Shown here piece by piece: positions 41,886 to 50,555 of a DNA stretch of 64,000 bases. The DNA comes from Glaciecola sp965658765 (GTDB lineage Bacteria > Pseudomonadota > Gammaproteobacteria > Enterobacterales > Alteromonadaceae): NCBI GenBank assembly GCA_965658765.1, contig CBFHTO010000008.1, forward strand, positions 16,764 to 80,763, written 5' to 3'. The notes under the pieces were generated by a model, which searched no databases, had not been told where the DNA came from, and was given only the letters and a program-made list of their open reading frames with translations. A program made the translations under genes and the position numbers. Position 1 is the first letter of the stretch; each line of letters opens with the position of its first letter.

Positions 41886-43493
41886 TTAGGTGACTGTAAA
41901 ATACCGACAGCAGTTCCTGCCATCTCTTTTCGCTTTGTATAATGCTTTATCTGCTTGCTCAACAATGATATTCGAGCCCCATGTGCTATCTTGCGCAAAT
42001 GGAAAGGTCGCTACGCCAACACTTATTGTCACATATGAGCTAATTTCACTTTTCTCATGACTTATCTGTAACCTTTCTACGGCCTCTCGAAGTTCTTCAG
42101 ATTTTTGTTTCGCACCTTCAGCCTCGGTATTGGGAAGAATACAAACAAATTCCTCACCGCCATAACGCGCGCAAAAATCAGTATTCCTCACTACAATTTC
42201 GTTCAAACGATTCGCAACTAAACGCAAACATGCGTCGCCGTCGGTATGCCCGTATCGGTCATTAAACGGCTTAAAGAAATCCACATCGATCAAGAAAATC
42301 GATAGAGAATAGCTATTACGACGCGCTTGCGAAATAGCCTCAGATAGCTTCATTTCAAATGCACGCCGGTTCGGGATCCCAGTTAAAGGATCGCTCATAG
42401 AAAGGTTTAATAGCTCTTTCTCTTGTTCTTTGACCCGCTGAAGATACACAGAAAAGGTACGTGCTAAGTTTTTAATCTCATCGTATCCATCCATTTCAAT
42501 TCTATCGATCTGCTTGCTCGCAGCTAAGTCTACCTGTCTGGAAAGCGATAAAAGACGAACAACGATCCTCCTGTGCAGATAATAGATAATTCCAATAGTG
42601 ACTAATACCGCCGCAATACTAATAAAGATGGACAAACGCGTTTGTTGAATCGCTTTTTGAGTAGATGAGTTGCTCGCTTTTAAAATTTCTCTGTTAGCAA
42701 GTTCGGTTTGGTATTCAAGCGTTTTAGCTAAGTCACCGATTAAATTCCTCATAAAACTGTCTCTGCCGCGTGTTCTACCATCGATAAGCAGCGTCTCAAC
42801 TTTCAACAACACCAGTTTATTGAGGCCCAAGAATAAAGAATTAAACTGATTTCCAAGACTTGTTTGCTCAATAAGCTTTTTATGGTTTTGAAAGATAAGG
42901 TCTTCTTTTTCCTTAAAGCTTTCTTCAGATTGTCGTAAATTCTGCAATCGTTTTTCTTGATCCAACTTGGCCACATCAAGCGACAATGATAGGAGTTCTT
43001 GTTTCAAAACTCTGCTTTCGAGACTAGGCTCTACGGCTTTTAGGATATTATCAATAGCTTTCGTAAACCTGAATATCTCGTCATTTAAATCAGTATTTAG
43101 GCTAATTTTTTGCTTAACAAGAAAATCCAAATCCTCCAATTCCATTTTTATGATCGACATTTGTTTGGAAAAGAAAGTTTCTGACTGCATAGATGAAAGT
43201 GTGTTTTCGAGACGCATGAGCACTTTATTCACCTCGCGGCGAGCCAAGCGGCGAGCAGGCTCATTCTCAGCTGCCGATAAAATGGTAGTGCGGGTTGCTA
43301 AAGATTGTATTTGATTATTTAATGATGCATATCGAGTAATTTGAGGTACAGAATCCTCGACCGTTGTCTGCAATACATCTTTGACATCGGCGAGTCGGTT
43401 CAATGACATAACGGTGACGATGCCAAACATCCCGACAATAATGAATTGAGCGACAGTAAACAAACGAAGAGACTTTCGTTTTTGTTGCATCAT
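41886..43493 (-). CDS. Membrane-bound diguanylate cyclase (GGDEF)
   Basis: The 535-residue protein has an N-terminal membrane helix (about 10-30), a long helical periplasmic sensor (about 35-285), a second helix (about 290-310), a HAMP-like linker and a GGDEF domain (about 370-532). The active site reads GGEEF, preceded by Arg-Asn-Thr-Asp at the position of the RxxD inhibitory site, five residues upstream. It should therefore make c-di-GMP and be product-inhibited. The upstream gene, 45 bases away, encodes a periplasmic 5'-nucleotidase-like pseudoenzyme that may act with it. Confidence 0.92.
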   Translation of the reverse strand: MMQQKRKSLRLFTVAQFIIVGMFGIVTVMSLNRLADVKDVLQTTVEDSVPQITRYASLNNQIQSLATRTTILSAAENEPARRLARREVNKVLMRLENTLSSMQSETFFSKQMSIIKMELEDLDFLVKQKISLNTDLNDEIFRFTKAIDNILKAVEPSLESRVLKQELLSLSLDVAKLDQEKRLQNLRQSEESFKEKEDLIFQNHKKLIEQTSLGNQFNSLFLGLNKLVLLKVETLLIDGRTRGRDSFMRNLIGDLAKTLEYQTELANREILKASNSSTQKAIQQTRLSIFISIAAVLVTIGIIYYLHRRIVVRLLSLSRQVDLAASKQIDRIEMDGYDEIKNLARTFSVYLQRVKEQEKELLNLSMSDPLTGIPNRRAFEMKLSEAISQARRNSYSLSIFLIDVDFFKPFNDRYGHTDGDACLRLVANRLNEIVVRNTDFCARYGGEEFVCILPNTEAEGAKQKSEELREAVERLQISHEKSEISSYVTISVGVATFPFAQDSTWGSNIIVEQADKALYKAKRDGRNCCRYFTVT

Positions 43494-43538
43494 GCTCTGT
43501 CTAATCCCTTTTTAGTTGAACTCGAAACCTTCCACGAT

Positions 43539-45086
43539 TTAATCAGCTTCATTAGTTACTCCAGGGGCAGCAAGATTAACTAGCCTGCTTTCTAGTTGTG
43601 CATCTACTCCTCCCTTAAGACGAATATTTTGTATCACCAAATCAGTTATAAGAATGGTGTTGTCAACTTGCGATCTGAGCTTTTTTTTACCTTCCTGAAG
43701 AGCGCTTAAACCGTCACCCCCATTTGCAAGATAGTCGGACGTTGCGAGTCGATAAATTTTATCTTCTCGAATTGGTTTACCGGCGACTAATACTTTTTGG
43801 ACTCTCGAATAAGGCGGTTTTGAAGTGTCAAAATAGACTTCCATACCAGAGACATGAGGAAAAGCTCCTTTTACGTCATCATATGCGGCAAGCGCCGATT
43901 CTAATGCTTTTATAATAGAACCACCGCTAATACTTAACACACTTAAACTTGAGCGAAAGGGTAATTCAGTCGCAATGTCACGTCGTGTAATACTTGAGCC
44001 ACTCTCATAAGTGCGGTCGCCTCGGATACTACCACCATTTAGCAATGCAATATCTGCTTGTTCAAATTCACGCATCGAATCAACAACAAAGTTCACAAAA
44101 GCATTTTCTGAACCTCTAACGTCTTCTCTTCGAGTTGTATATTGCGACGACCAATAACCAATTCTTTCATTTAACAGTCTATCTAACCGAACTTTATAAC
44201 CTAATACCTGATTGTTGGTCCCAGAATCAGTTGCAAGCTCACTTAGCTGAACAGTGCGTTTTGACTCCAACTGAAATTTGTCATAAAAAGTAAATTCGGC
44301 AATTTGAGCTAAGCCTGGCTCTTCCATGAATAAAATATTCTCATGTTTTATCACATCTTCTTTGTATTGTTTTTGAAGTCGGGTATCTGATAAAAAAGCG
44401 AGGTCAATGACTGAGTCATCTAATAAATCTTTGACAAAATCAAAAGGGAATGAGTAATGCAAAACAATCAGATCTACGCCTTGCTTTCTTAGCTTTACTG
44501 CCTTGCTTTTGACTGATTCTAAGGGATCATTGACACCAACGTTGGTTAATAGATATTCGTCAATCAATCGTTCATTTACAATAGAAATAAACCCTATCGA
44601 CAGGCCACCTTTTTGAATAATTGTCGTGTCGTGAAGTCCGTCAAGTACATCGTTGATACGAAAATCTTCTACATTGGAGGTAACAATAGGAAAAGCAGCT
44701 TCATACGCTCGCAATGAAAGTTCGTCCTCAAAATAACTAAACTCGCGCTTTGCCACGCCCATAACATCCGGCTCAAGGGTGTTAAGTAAATCAATGATGT
44801 GCGAGCCTCGGTCAAAAGCTGACATGGCGCTTGGCCCGATTGAACCTCCACCAAAGAAAAATAAAACAGGAGATGAATCTTGAGTATTGCGCTGTTGTTT
44901 TAGAAGCTCTTTTAAATGAGGGTAACTGCCCCTAGAATCATCGAAGATATCTGGCATATCCGCAGCGACAACTAAGCGGAAAGTTTTATAATCTTTGTTC
45001 TGAGCAGGCAATTGACTGACAAAAAGGAGTAGTGAACAGATGAGTACAATCTTGTAAATAAAACTGCAGATGGGTGCGTGTTGCAT
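43539..45086 (-). CDS. Periplasmic 5'-nucleotidase-like protein with a degraded metal site
   Basis: The 515-residue protein has a signal peptide (about 1-28), an N-terminal metallophosphoesterase-like domain and a C-terminal 5'-nucleotidase domain (NGGSIRGDRTYESGSSITRRDI, given as key NGGSIR and ITRRD; later DYLANGGDG). In the N-terminal domain the metal-ligand motifs are replaced: the D-x-H position reads AADMPDIF (41-48), the GGD position reads FFGGGS, and GNHEF reads VAKREF (111-116). Catalysis is therefore doubtful, while nucleotide binding by the C-terminal domain may remain. It is encoded 45 bases upstream of a diguanylate cyclase, hinting at a ligand-sensing role. Confidence 0.82.
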   Translation of the reverse strand: MQHAPICSFIYKIVLICSLLLFVSQLPAQNKDYKTFRLVVAADMPDIFDDSRGSYPHLKELLKQQRNTQDSSPVLFFFGGGSIGPSAMSAFDRGSHIIDLLNTLEPDVMGVAKREFSYFEDELSLRAYEAAFPIVTSNVEDFRINDVLDGLHDTTIIQKGGLSIGFISIVNERLIDEYLLTNVGVNDPLESVKSKAVKLRKQGVDLIVLHYSFPFDFVKDLLDDSVIDLAFLSDTRLQKQYKEDVIKHENILFMEEPGLAQIAEFTFYDKFQLESKRTVQLSELATDSGTNNQVLGYKVRLDRLLNERIGYWSSQYTTRREDVRGSENAFVNFVVDSMREFEQADIALLNGGSIRGDRTYESGSSITRRDIATELPFRSSLSVLSISGGSIIKALESALAAYDDVKGAFPHVSGMEVYFDTSKPPYSRVQKVLVAGKPIREDKIYRLATSDYLANGGDGLSALQEGKKKLRSQVDNTILITDLVIQNIRLKGGVDAQLESRLVNLAAPGVTNEAD

Positions 45087-45500
45087 TATTGTTCTCGTTT
45101 ATCACAGCGTTAAATTGAGTAACATTTTTGTCCAGCTCAATTGCACACACCAACAACGTAATACGTGTACAGATACACCTAGGCAAAAAAGATGATAAAA
45201 ACTATTAGTACTAAAGTAAAGTTCTCAATACCCTTTACAAAAACGAAGAAAAATTTGCTACATGTAAAGTTATGCGTATTTGCTTTGTTTTAAGCAACGA
45301 TACGAGCATCTAGAGCTTAATTAAAAAACTCATGCGAAGCGCGCATATTCACAAAAAGAGAAAGTTTTTCTTCATGCCTGCTATTTAATACGCTATGGTC
45401 TTAATTGTACACTTTTTAAACGCAACAAAAGCTTATAGCCAGTGTATGCTTGGTAATTTATCACATCACAATAATACAAACATTAGATAGGAAAGCGCTC
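45087..45500. other. 414-base divergent intergenic region
   Basis: It separates the 5'-nucleotidase-like gene from the amidase. I see no gene, RNA or repeat of note. The promoters of both genes must lie here. Confidence 0.4.
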
Positions 45501-46145
45501 ATGACACCAGAGTTCATCGTGATCCACACGGCTGCTTTTAGCGGCAAAAACTGCGATAGAGACACCATCGATCGTTGGCATAAAAATAAAGGATGGAATG
45601 GTATTGGTTATCATTACGTCATTATAAATGACAGACATGAATTGAAGCCTGATGGATTAGTTGAAAAAGGCCGCCCCGATCATGTCACTGGCGCTCATGC
45701 CTACGGGATAAACGGGCGTTCATTAGGTATTTGTTGCATTGGACATGGTGATAAAGAAGCTTTTACCGAAGCTCAAATGGTCAGTTTACAAAAGCTAGTT
45801 ACTCAACTCATGGGGGAGCACCGCATACCTCTGAACAAAGTCATCGGCCATCGAGAATTAAATACGCTCATTGCAAATGGTGAACTTGAAGCTCAATACA
45901 AAACATCGAAATCGTGTCCAGGCAAAAAAATTGATATGGATGAGTTGCGCCAAGGCTTTGCGCATAACAGCGAAGTCGAAGAGGAAAACAATGAGGATGA
46001 CACACTTACGACTAACGACGAATCTAAAGATGAGCTCAACGATGCAATTGATATACTCAAGAAACATATGCACTTGTATCCGAATGCACAAGATGAACTA
46101 GCGGAGTTTCTGTTTCACCCCGAAGTGATCGCGCTTACCAGATAG
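45501..46145 (+). CDS. N-acetylmuramoyl-L-alanine amidase, T7-lysozyme-like
   Basis: ATG 45501 has AGGAAAG upstream; the earlier ATG at 45450 adds 17 unlikely residues. The 214-residue protein has the amidase_2 / PGRP zinc site: His in FIVIHTAAF, Tyr in GIGYHYVI, His in IGHREL, and the Lys-x-Cys of TSKSCPGK, as in T7 lysozyme. No signal peptide is seen, which is unusual for a peptidoglycan enzyme and resembles phage lysins that rely on a holin. The C-terminal 60 residues are acidic (EVEEENNEDDTL) and helical. No other phage gene is near, so a domesticated lysin is possible. Confidence 0.85.
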   Translation: MTPEFIVIHTAAFSGKNCDRDTIDRWHKNKGWNGIGYHYVIINDRHELKPDGLVEKGRPDHVTGAHAYGINGRSLGICCIGHGDKEAFTEAQMVSLQKLVTQLMGEHRIPLNKVIGHRELNTLIANGELEAQYKTSKSCPGKKIDMDELRQGFAHNSEVEEENNEDDTLTTNDESKDELNDAIDILKKHMHLYPNAQDELAEFLFHPEVIALTR

Positions 46146-46170
46146 ATAAAACAATAAGTCGTTGTGCGAT

Positions 46171-46199
46171 GATAGCAATTCACTGCGAATTGCTATCAC
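46171..46199. terminator. Bidirectional terminator hairpin
   Basis: TGATAGCAATTC (46171-46182) pairs perfectly with GAATTGCTATCA (46188-46199) around ACTGC. The stem is 12 bp. The T-run is weak. It lies between the converging amidase and fusion-hydrolase genes. Confidence 0.65.
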
Positions 46200-46279
46200 T
46201 GCTTTCGTTCGCAAATGACGGTGGCAGTGTTTATTACATTTATGTTTGCTTAATGCTATTTATACGGATACCAAAACTA

Positions 46280-48220
46280 TTATCGCTCTTCAAGCGCGTC
46301 GAACATTTTGCCAATAATCGCATACAGCTTCTGTTGGTCAAATTCGTACTCTGTTTCAGTTTGCACGCGATGCACAAAAACGAGATCGGAGCTAGGGTAT
46401 ACACCTAGCATATGAATACCGACACCAGTATGATAAAACGCTTTGTTTGCGCGGTCTTCATTGGCATTTATAACGTTCCAGAGCATACCATAACCGAAAT
46501 CCATATAAGCATTGGTCACCGAGTAAGATGTCGTACTTTTTTCTATCCATTCTCTTGAAATTAACTGCTTGTCATTCCACATGCCATAATGCTCATAAAG
46601 TTGACCAAAAAGTGCCATGTCATAAGCCGACATTCGAAAATGATAAGCTGGGTACTTAGATTTTTCAGGCTCTAATTGGTAAAAACCATCAACCTCAAGT
46701 TTTGCTAAATCAGCATCCTCAGCAATCGTGATGTACTTGCCTTTAAATTGCTTCATGCCAAGCGGCTTGGCTATTTCCTCGTTGAAGGCGGAATAAATAC
46801 TTTTTGTGCTAAGTTTTTCAAAAATTGCACCGGCGACATTAAAGTCCCAGTTATTGTAGACGTAGTTTTCTCCTGGCTTGAATGCGCCTCGCTCTGGGAA
46901 TCTATTCAACATCCCCTGACTTGTGGCAGCAGAAGGTAAATAGATGCCCGAGCGCGACTGTAATAAATCTCGAATTGTTGCCGATTTTTCAATCTCAGTT
47001 AGGGGTGTTATGTCATCTATGTTGAGTTCGTTAAGAGAGGTGTTTAAATCAATGATCTCTCGGTCAACATAAATGCCGAACAGTGCGTTAAGCATTAGCT
47101 TACGGATAGAGTGGATGGTGTGTTTTTGGTATATATCACCAAATTCAAAAACAATTTTTCCACCTCTCATCAAAACCAATGATGATGTATTGCTTGTTTC
47201 TAAAAACGCCCTTAAATCATTCAATTTATCTTCATTAAAAGAAGCCGTGCTTTTGTAGCAGGTAGGATTTTTTATTAAGCTAACCATGCGCTGCAAAGTG
47301 TCGCTTTGCGCAAACGCATTGCCCTCGGGCGTGCCACCAAGCTTTACTACCTGGCCATTTTCGTTTTTAAATTGTGTAAGATTGCTCCCCATACCGGGAC
47401 TGATTACATGACCTGCGTCTGGATAGATGATCGTATTTACGCGCGAAGATACACCATGTGAAGCGATGTCCTTTTGCAATACCGCCGCCATTTCCGCAGA
47501 GGGCCATAACATATCGTCCTCACCTGCAAGTAACAGCACTTGTCCTTTTATATTACCTGCATCAATCTGTTTAGATGCGGCATCTGGGTGAGAAAGGTCT
47601 TGCCTAAAGTAGTCAACACCAATAAATATATCGGCGGAATAATCGGGCTTTGAATGCCGAGGTACGAAGGGTATAGAGTTGCCATTGTATGTCCATGCAG
47701 CAGCATTTAAGTCCCCCATTGCTCCCCACACATGAGAACTGGGGGACAGCGCAATAATAGGAGCGTACTGATCATTGTGCGCGCCTAACAAGAGCGCGAG
47801 TTCAGCGCCACGTGAGCTGCCAACTACGGGTATTTGCTGGCAACGGTTGCGGGAAAGTTTAGGCTTAGAATCAATATAGGAAATGGCTGCGTCAACATTT
47901 TCAATTGGAATTTCTTTGAGCATTGGAGGTAATTTTTCCAATCCAAAGTAGCCCACTACCAATGCCGCTATCCCTTTTTGTGCTAGCAACACAGCTGTTT
48001 GGCTAGCAGCATAATAACCGCCTTCTGACCCCCCAAGAACAATTGCCGTGGTTAGCGACTGTGTGTGAGTTTCTTTGTTATGTTTGGGCGTAATTAACAG
48101 ACCTTGTAGTTGAGAAGTGTCTATACGTTCAACGATTACGTTATCTGGATAGCCTGGGTCATTGCATCCTAGCAGTAAAAGTGCAGTACTTAGCCCCGTT
48201 AATAATTTCTTTAAAAACAC
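46280..48220 (-). CDS. Lipoprotein fusion of acyl-hydrolase (alpha/beta) and class C beta-lactamase-like domains
   Basis: The 646-residue protein has a lipobox LLLGC with Cys19. Residues about 25-320 form an alpha/beta-hydrolase of the BAAT-C/dienelactone type. Its nucleophile is Ser136 in GSSRG, acid Asp236 in LLLAGEDD, and base His271 in DAGHVIS. Residues about 325-645 form a serine hydrolase of the beta-lactamase family with S-x-x-K (Ser371, Lys374), Y-x-N (Tyr455-Asn457), and H-T-G near residue 613 in place of K-T-G. Both active sites look intact, so this is a two-headed periplasmic or surface hydrolase. Substrates are not predictable. Confidence 0.83.
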   Translation of the reverse strand: MFLKKLLTGLSTALLLLGCNDPGYPDNVIVERIDTSQLQGLLITPKHNKETHTQSLTTAIVLGGSEGGYYAASQTAVLLAQKGIAALVVGYFGLEKLPPMLKEIPIENVDAAISYIDSKPKLSRNRCQQIPVVGSSRGAELALLLGAHNDQYAPIIALSPSSHVWGAMGDLNAAAWTYNGNSIPFVPRHSKPDYSADIFIGVDYFRQDLSHPDAASKQIDAGNIKGQVLLLAGEDDMLWPSAEMAAVLQKDIASHGVSSRVNTIIYPDAGHVISPGMGSNLTQFKNENGQVVKLGGTPEGNAFAQSDTLQRMVSLIKNPTCYKSTASFNEDKLNDLRAFLETSNTSSLVLMRGGKIVFEFGDIYQKHTIHSIRKLMLNALFGIYVDREIIDLNTSLNELNIDDITPLTEIEKSATIRDLLQSRSGIYLPSAATSQGMLNRFPERGAFKPGENYVYNNWDFNVAGAIFEKLSTKSIYSAFNEEIAKPLGMKQFKGKYITIAEDADLAKLEVDGFYQLEPEKSKYPAYHFRMSAYDMALFGQLYEHYGMWNDKQLISREWIEKSTTSYSVTNAYMDFGYGMLWNVINANEDRANKAFYHTGVGIHMLGVYPSSDLVFVHRVQTETEYEFDQQKLYAIIGKMFDALEER

Positions 48221-48352
48221 AATAAAATCTCTTTTTACTATAGTAAACAGGCTAATAGGGGGTAATTCAAATCACAATTGTAAAGGAATATTACATTATC
48301 AATAAAAGGTGTTTGGTCGTGCGGATGTAAAACTAATGCACGTTTGCAATAG

Positions 48353-48940
48353 CAAGATTTTTATTGCGGTCCTACCACATTATCAGAGGTATTCGGGTAT
48401 CACGGATTATCACTCACACCGGATGAAATTGCGCCGAAACTTTTTATCCCTAATTATAAAGGTAGCTTGAAGGTAGAAATGCTAAGCGCCGTAAGAAAGT
48501 TCGGCTTTTTACCTTATTCTGAACATGGCGAATTAGAACAAATTATTCAGTTAGTAAACGACGACATTCCGGTCATTGTATTTCAAAACTTATCCATTGC
48601 TTGGCTACCTCAGTGGCACTACGCAGTGGTGATTGGCTACGATTTTGCAACGAGTGAATTAGTCCTCCATACCGGCGTTACCCCCAATCATCGCATGAGC
48701 TTTGCGCTGTTTGAAAAAACCTGGCACAGAGGTGATTATTGGTTTTTAGCCCCAGTCAATGTTGAACAAAAAAGTGAAGCCATGAATAGCTTTACATGCA
48801 CCAGTAAAGCTATGGAAATTATAGACGAAGCTCAGGCCGCATTCCCGAGCGAACAATCCTTAATACGCACTAGAAATAGTATTCGGGGGCTCAAAAATGC
48901 TTCTCACGCTAAGACTCAAGCAAACGATTTCTGTCATTAA
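48353..48940 (+). pseudogene. Remnant of a C39-type cysteine peptidase (PA2778-like), 5' end lost
   Basis: The open frame starts after TAG at 48350-48352 with QDFYCGPTTLSEVFGY, the catalytic-Cys motif of bacteriocin-type C39 peptidases. It continues with LFIPNYKGSLKVEMLSAVRKFGFLPY, IVFQNLSIAWLPQWHYAVVIGYD (catalytic His) and LHTGVT. A signal peptide and the sequence before Cys are missing, and no ATG, GTG or TTG precedes the Cys in frame; the first usable start, TTG 48467, would drop the Cys. The C-terminal TPR region is also short and ends NDFCH. I call it a truncated pseudogene. Confidence 0.65.
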
Positions 48941-49495
48941 ATGTACTGAAATTGCGAGTCATTTATCTTAAGCAAGTGTTTGCTAGCGATCAGCAGTTTA
49001 TGCAGAGCGTGGTGCGCGTGCAAAGCATCTATATATGCACATAAATCGTGTTTTCATCTGCATCTAAACCATTGTAAGCCGCAAACTCAAACTTCATGCC
49101 ATACATAAAAAATCCCTTATAGTGAAATTTTCGGTGCACCCTTTTTACTCTTCGAAATGAATATTGCGAGCTTTTCTTAAAAAAAATACCCCTCACTATT
49201 TTTGTAAGTAAAGGTACTTGTTGCATCAAAAAAAGCAGGGGTTATCGGATGATCTTTTTCGGCTCTAAGGATACAACACGTATATAAGTTTAATCATCAT
49301 AATGGATGAATGTTTAAGCTCGAATAACACTATTTGAATAACACATGACATTCAATTAATAGAGTTAAAACACTAATTTCCACAAAATATCCTGCTCGAA
49401 AGTAAGGTGCGGAAACCGCACCTTAGGGTTGTTGATAAAGGCAACAGAAATATTTCGATTTGTAAAATCAAGTCTGAGTTTATAAATAGTATTTT
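48941..49495. other. 555-base gap with a strong hairpin
   Basis: A 66-codon minus-strand ORF at 49029-49229 has no recognisable features. The only solid structure is the hairpin at 49403-49425 listed separately. The rest appears non-coding and may include debris of the neighbouring peptidase remnant. Confidence 0.4.
49403..49425 (-). terminator. Hairpin downstream of the unknown secreted-protein gene
   Basis: TAAGGTGCGG (49403-49412) pairs perfectly with CCGCACCTTA (49416-49425) around the triloop AAA. It lies 70 bases after the stop of the minus-strand gene at 49496. The U-run is short, so termination efficiency is uncertain. Confidence 0.55.
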
Positions 49496-50044
49496 TTAAT
49501 ACTTTGCGTCAAGCGCTTTTCGAATTTCATTTAGCTCATCGACGGTAAATTCCCCGTTTTCAATCAAACTAACGATGCCTTTGTGATGACCTCGAAGCAA
49601 GCCCTCAAACTTCATGCCCTCACCGTCGTTAATCACTATTACTTTCTTATCTGTAAACATTTCTTTGTCGAAACCAGATACATCAAGTTTGAGCATTAAC
49701 TCCTTTTCTACATCGCTTACAATCGCATCAGGGTCAAGTTCAATGTTCACATCTCCCATTCGATTCGACATGATATTCATTATCATTGCTTTTGTTTCAG
49801 GGTCGAGCATTTCGAGCGCTTGACTAAGAACATCGGCGTCATTGATCTCAGCGTTTGTAAGTTCAATCACCTGATGCTCACCGTTGTTATCTATCTCAAG
49901 TATGGTGGGTGCATTATTTTGTGCTTTGATTTCAATTACTTTGTGCTTTATTTTGTCTTGTTCAGCGAGGGCAGAGGCACTTAGGATGCCAAGCGCCGTT
50001 AAAGATATAAGCATTCCATTTATCATTTGCTTTGTTTTGAACAT
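49496..50044 (-). CDS. Unknown exported acidic protein
   Basis: The 182-residue precursor has a signal peptide (hydrophobic about 10-25, cleavage probably after ALA). The mature part is acidic and rich in Ile, Asn, Asp and Glu. It reads like three strand-helix units: HKVIEIKAQNNAPTILEIDNN, then DADVLSQALEMLDPETKAMIMNI, then EFTVDELNEIRKALDAKY near the end (given by short pieces). There is no Cys and no family I know. A hairpin follows its stop. It is probably periplasmic. Confidence 0.6.
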   Translation of the reverse strand: MFKTKQMINGMLISLTALGILSASALAEQDKIKHKVIEIKAQNNAPTILEIDNNGEHQVIELTNAEINDADVLSQALEMLDPETKAMIMNIMSNRMGDVNIELDPDAIVSDVEKELMLKLDVSGFDKEMFTDKKVIVINDGEGMKFEGLLRGHHKGIVSLIENGEFTVDELNEIRKALDAKY

Positions 50045-50271
50045 AAAAATATCCTCTTTTTTCAGTTAGAAGCTTTACGTCGTTTCAATCACTTACCAAT
50101 AATGACTAAAAATCATTCTCGATAGTTTATGCAATGATTCAGTCGCTCTGAGTGTTTTGTTGCAAGAGCATTTTATGTGAACAAATGCATCTTGTTGTTT
50201 AAGCTTTATCAAACTTCGTACCAAAATTTTATTTTCATTTAAAACAGGGGGCTACAGTAGTTGAACAAGGT

Positions 50272-50469
50272 ATGTGCCGTTCATATTACAAAGCAGTATC
50301 CTTATTTGAGGAACATATTTCTTCAAATAAGGAACTAAGCGATGTATTTTACTTGATAGAGCAATTTATAAGGAAAGAATTCAATGATATACACGTATTT
50401 GGATTGGCTTATTTATTGCTACATTCTTGGTTAAGTCCCAATCAAATTTTGTTGATTGTGTCGTCTTAA
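50272..50469 (+). CDS. Possible 65-residue hypothetical protein
   Basis: The frame CRSYYKAVSLFEEHISSN through FGLAYLLLHSWLSPNQIL encodes an amphipathic helical protein. No good Shine-Dalgarno sequence precedes the ATG and no homologue is known. It sits in the 511-base gap between the exported acidic protein and the histidine kinase; the rest of that gap shows nothing. It could be a chance ORF. Confidence 0.25.
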   Translation: MCRSYYKAVSLFEEHISSNKELSDVFYLIEQFIRKEFNDIHVFGLAYLLLHSWLSPNQILLIVSS

Positions 50470-50555
50470 GCCATTTCTGGCGTCCTTTCTTCAAAGGTCA
50501 GCCAGCTTCACTAACTAGCTATTAATCTCAAGCTTAGTGGCTGATTGGAGTATAC

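Noticed and set aside
48335..48475. ATG-started ORF overlapping the C39 remnant in another frame
   Set aside because: It has no recognisable protein features and the C39 motif is read clearly in the other frame.
49029..49229. 66-codon ORF on the minus strand
   Set aside because: It has no signal peptide, domain or good ribosome binding site and lies in apparently non-coding sequence.
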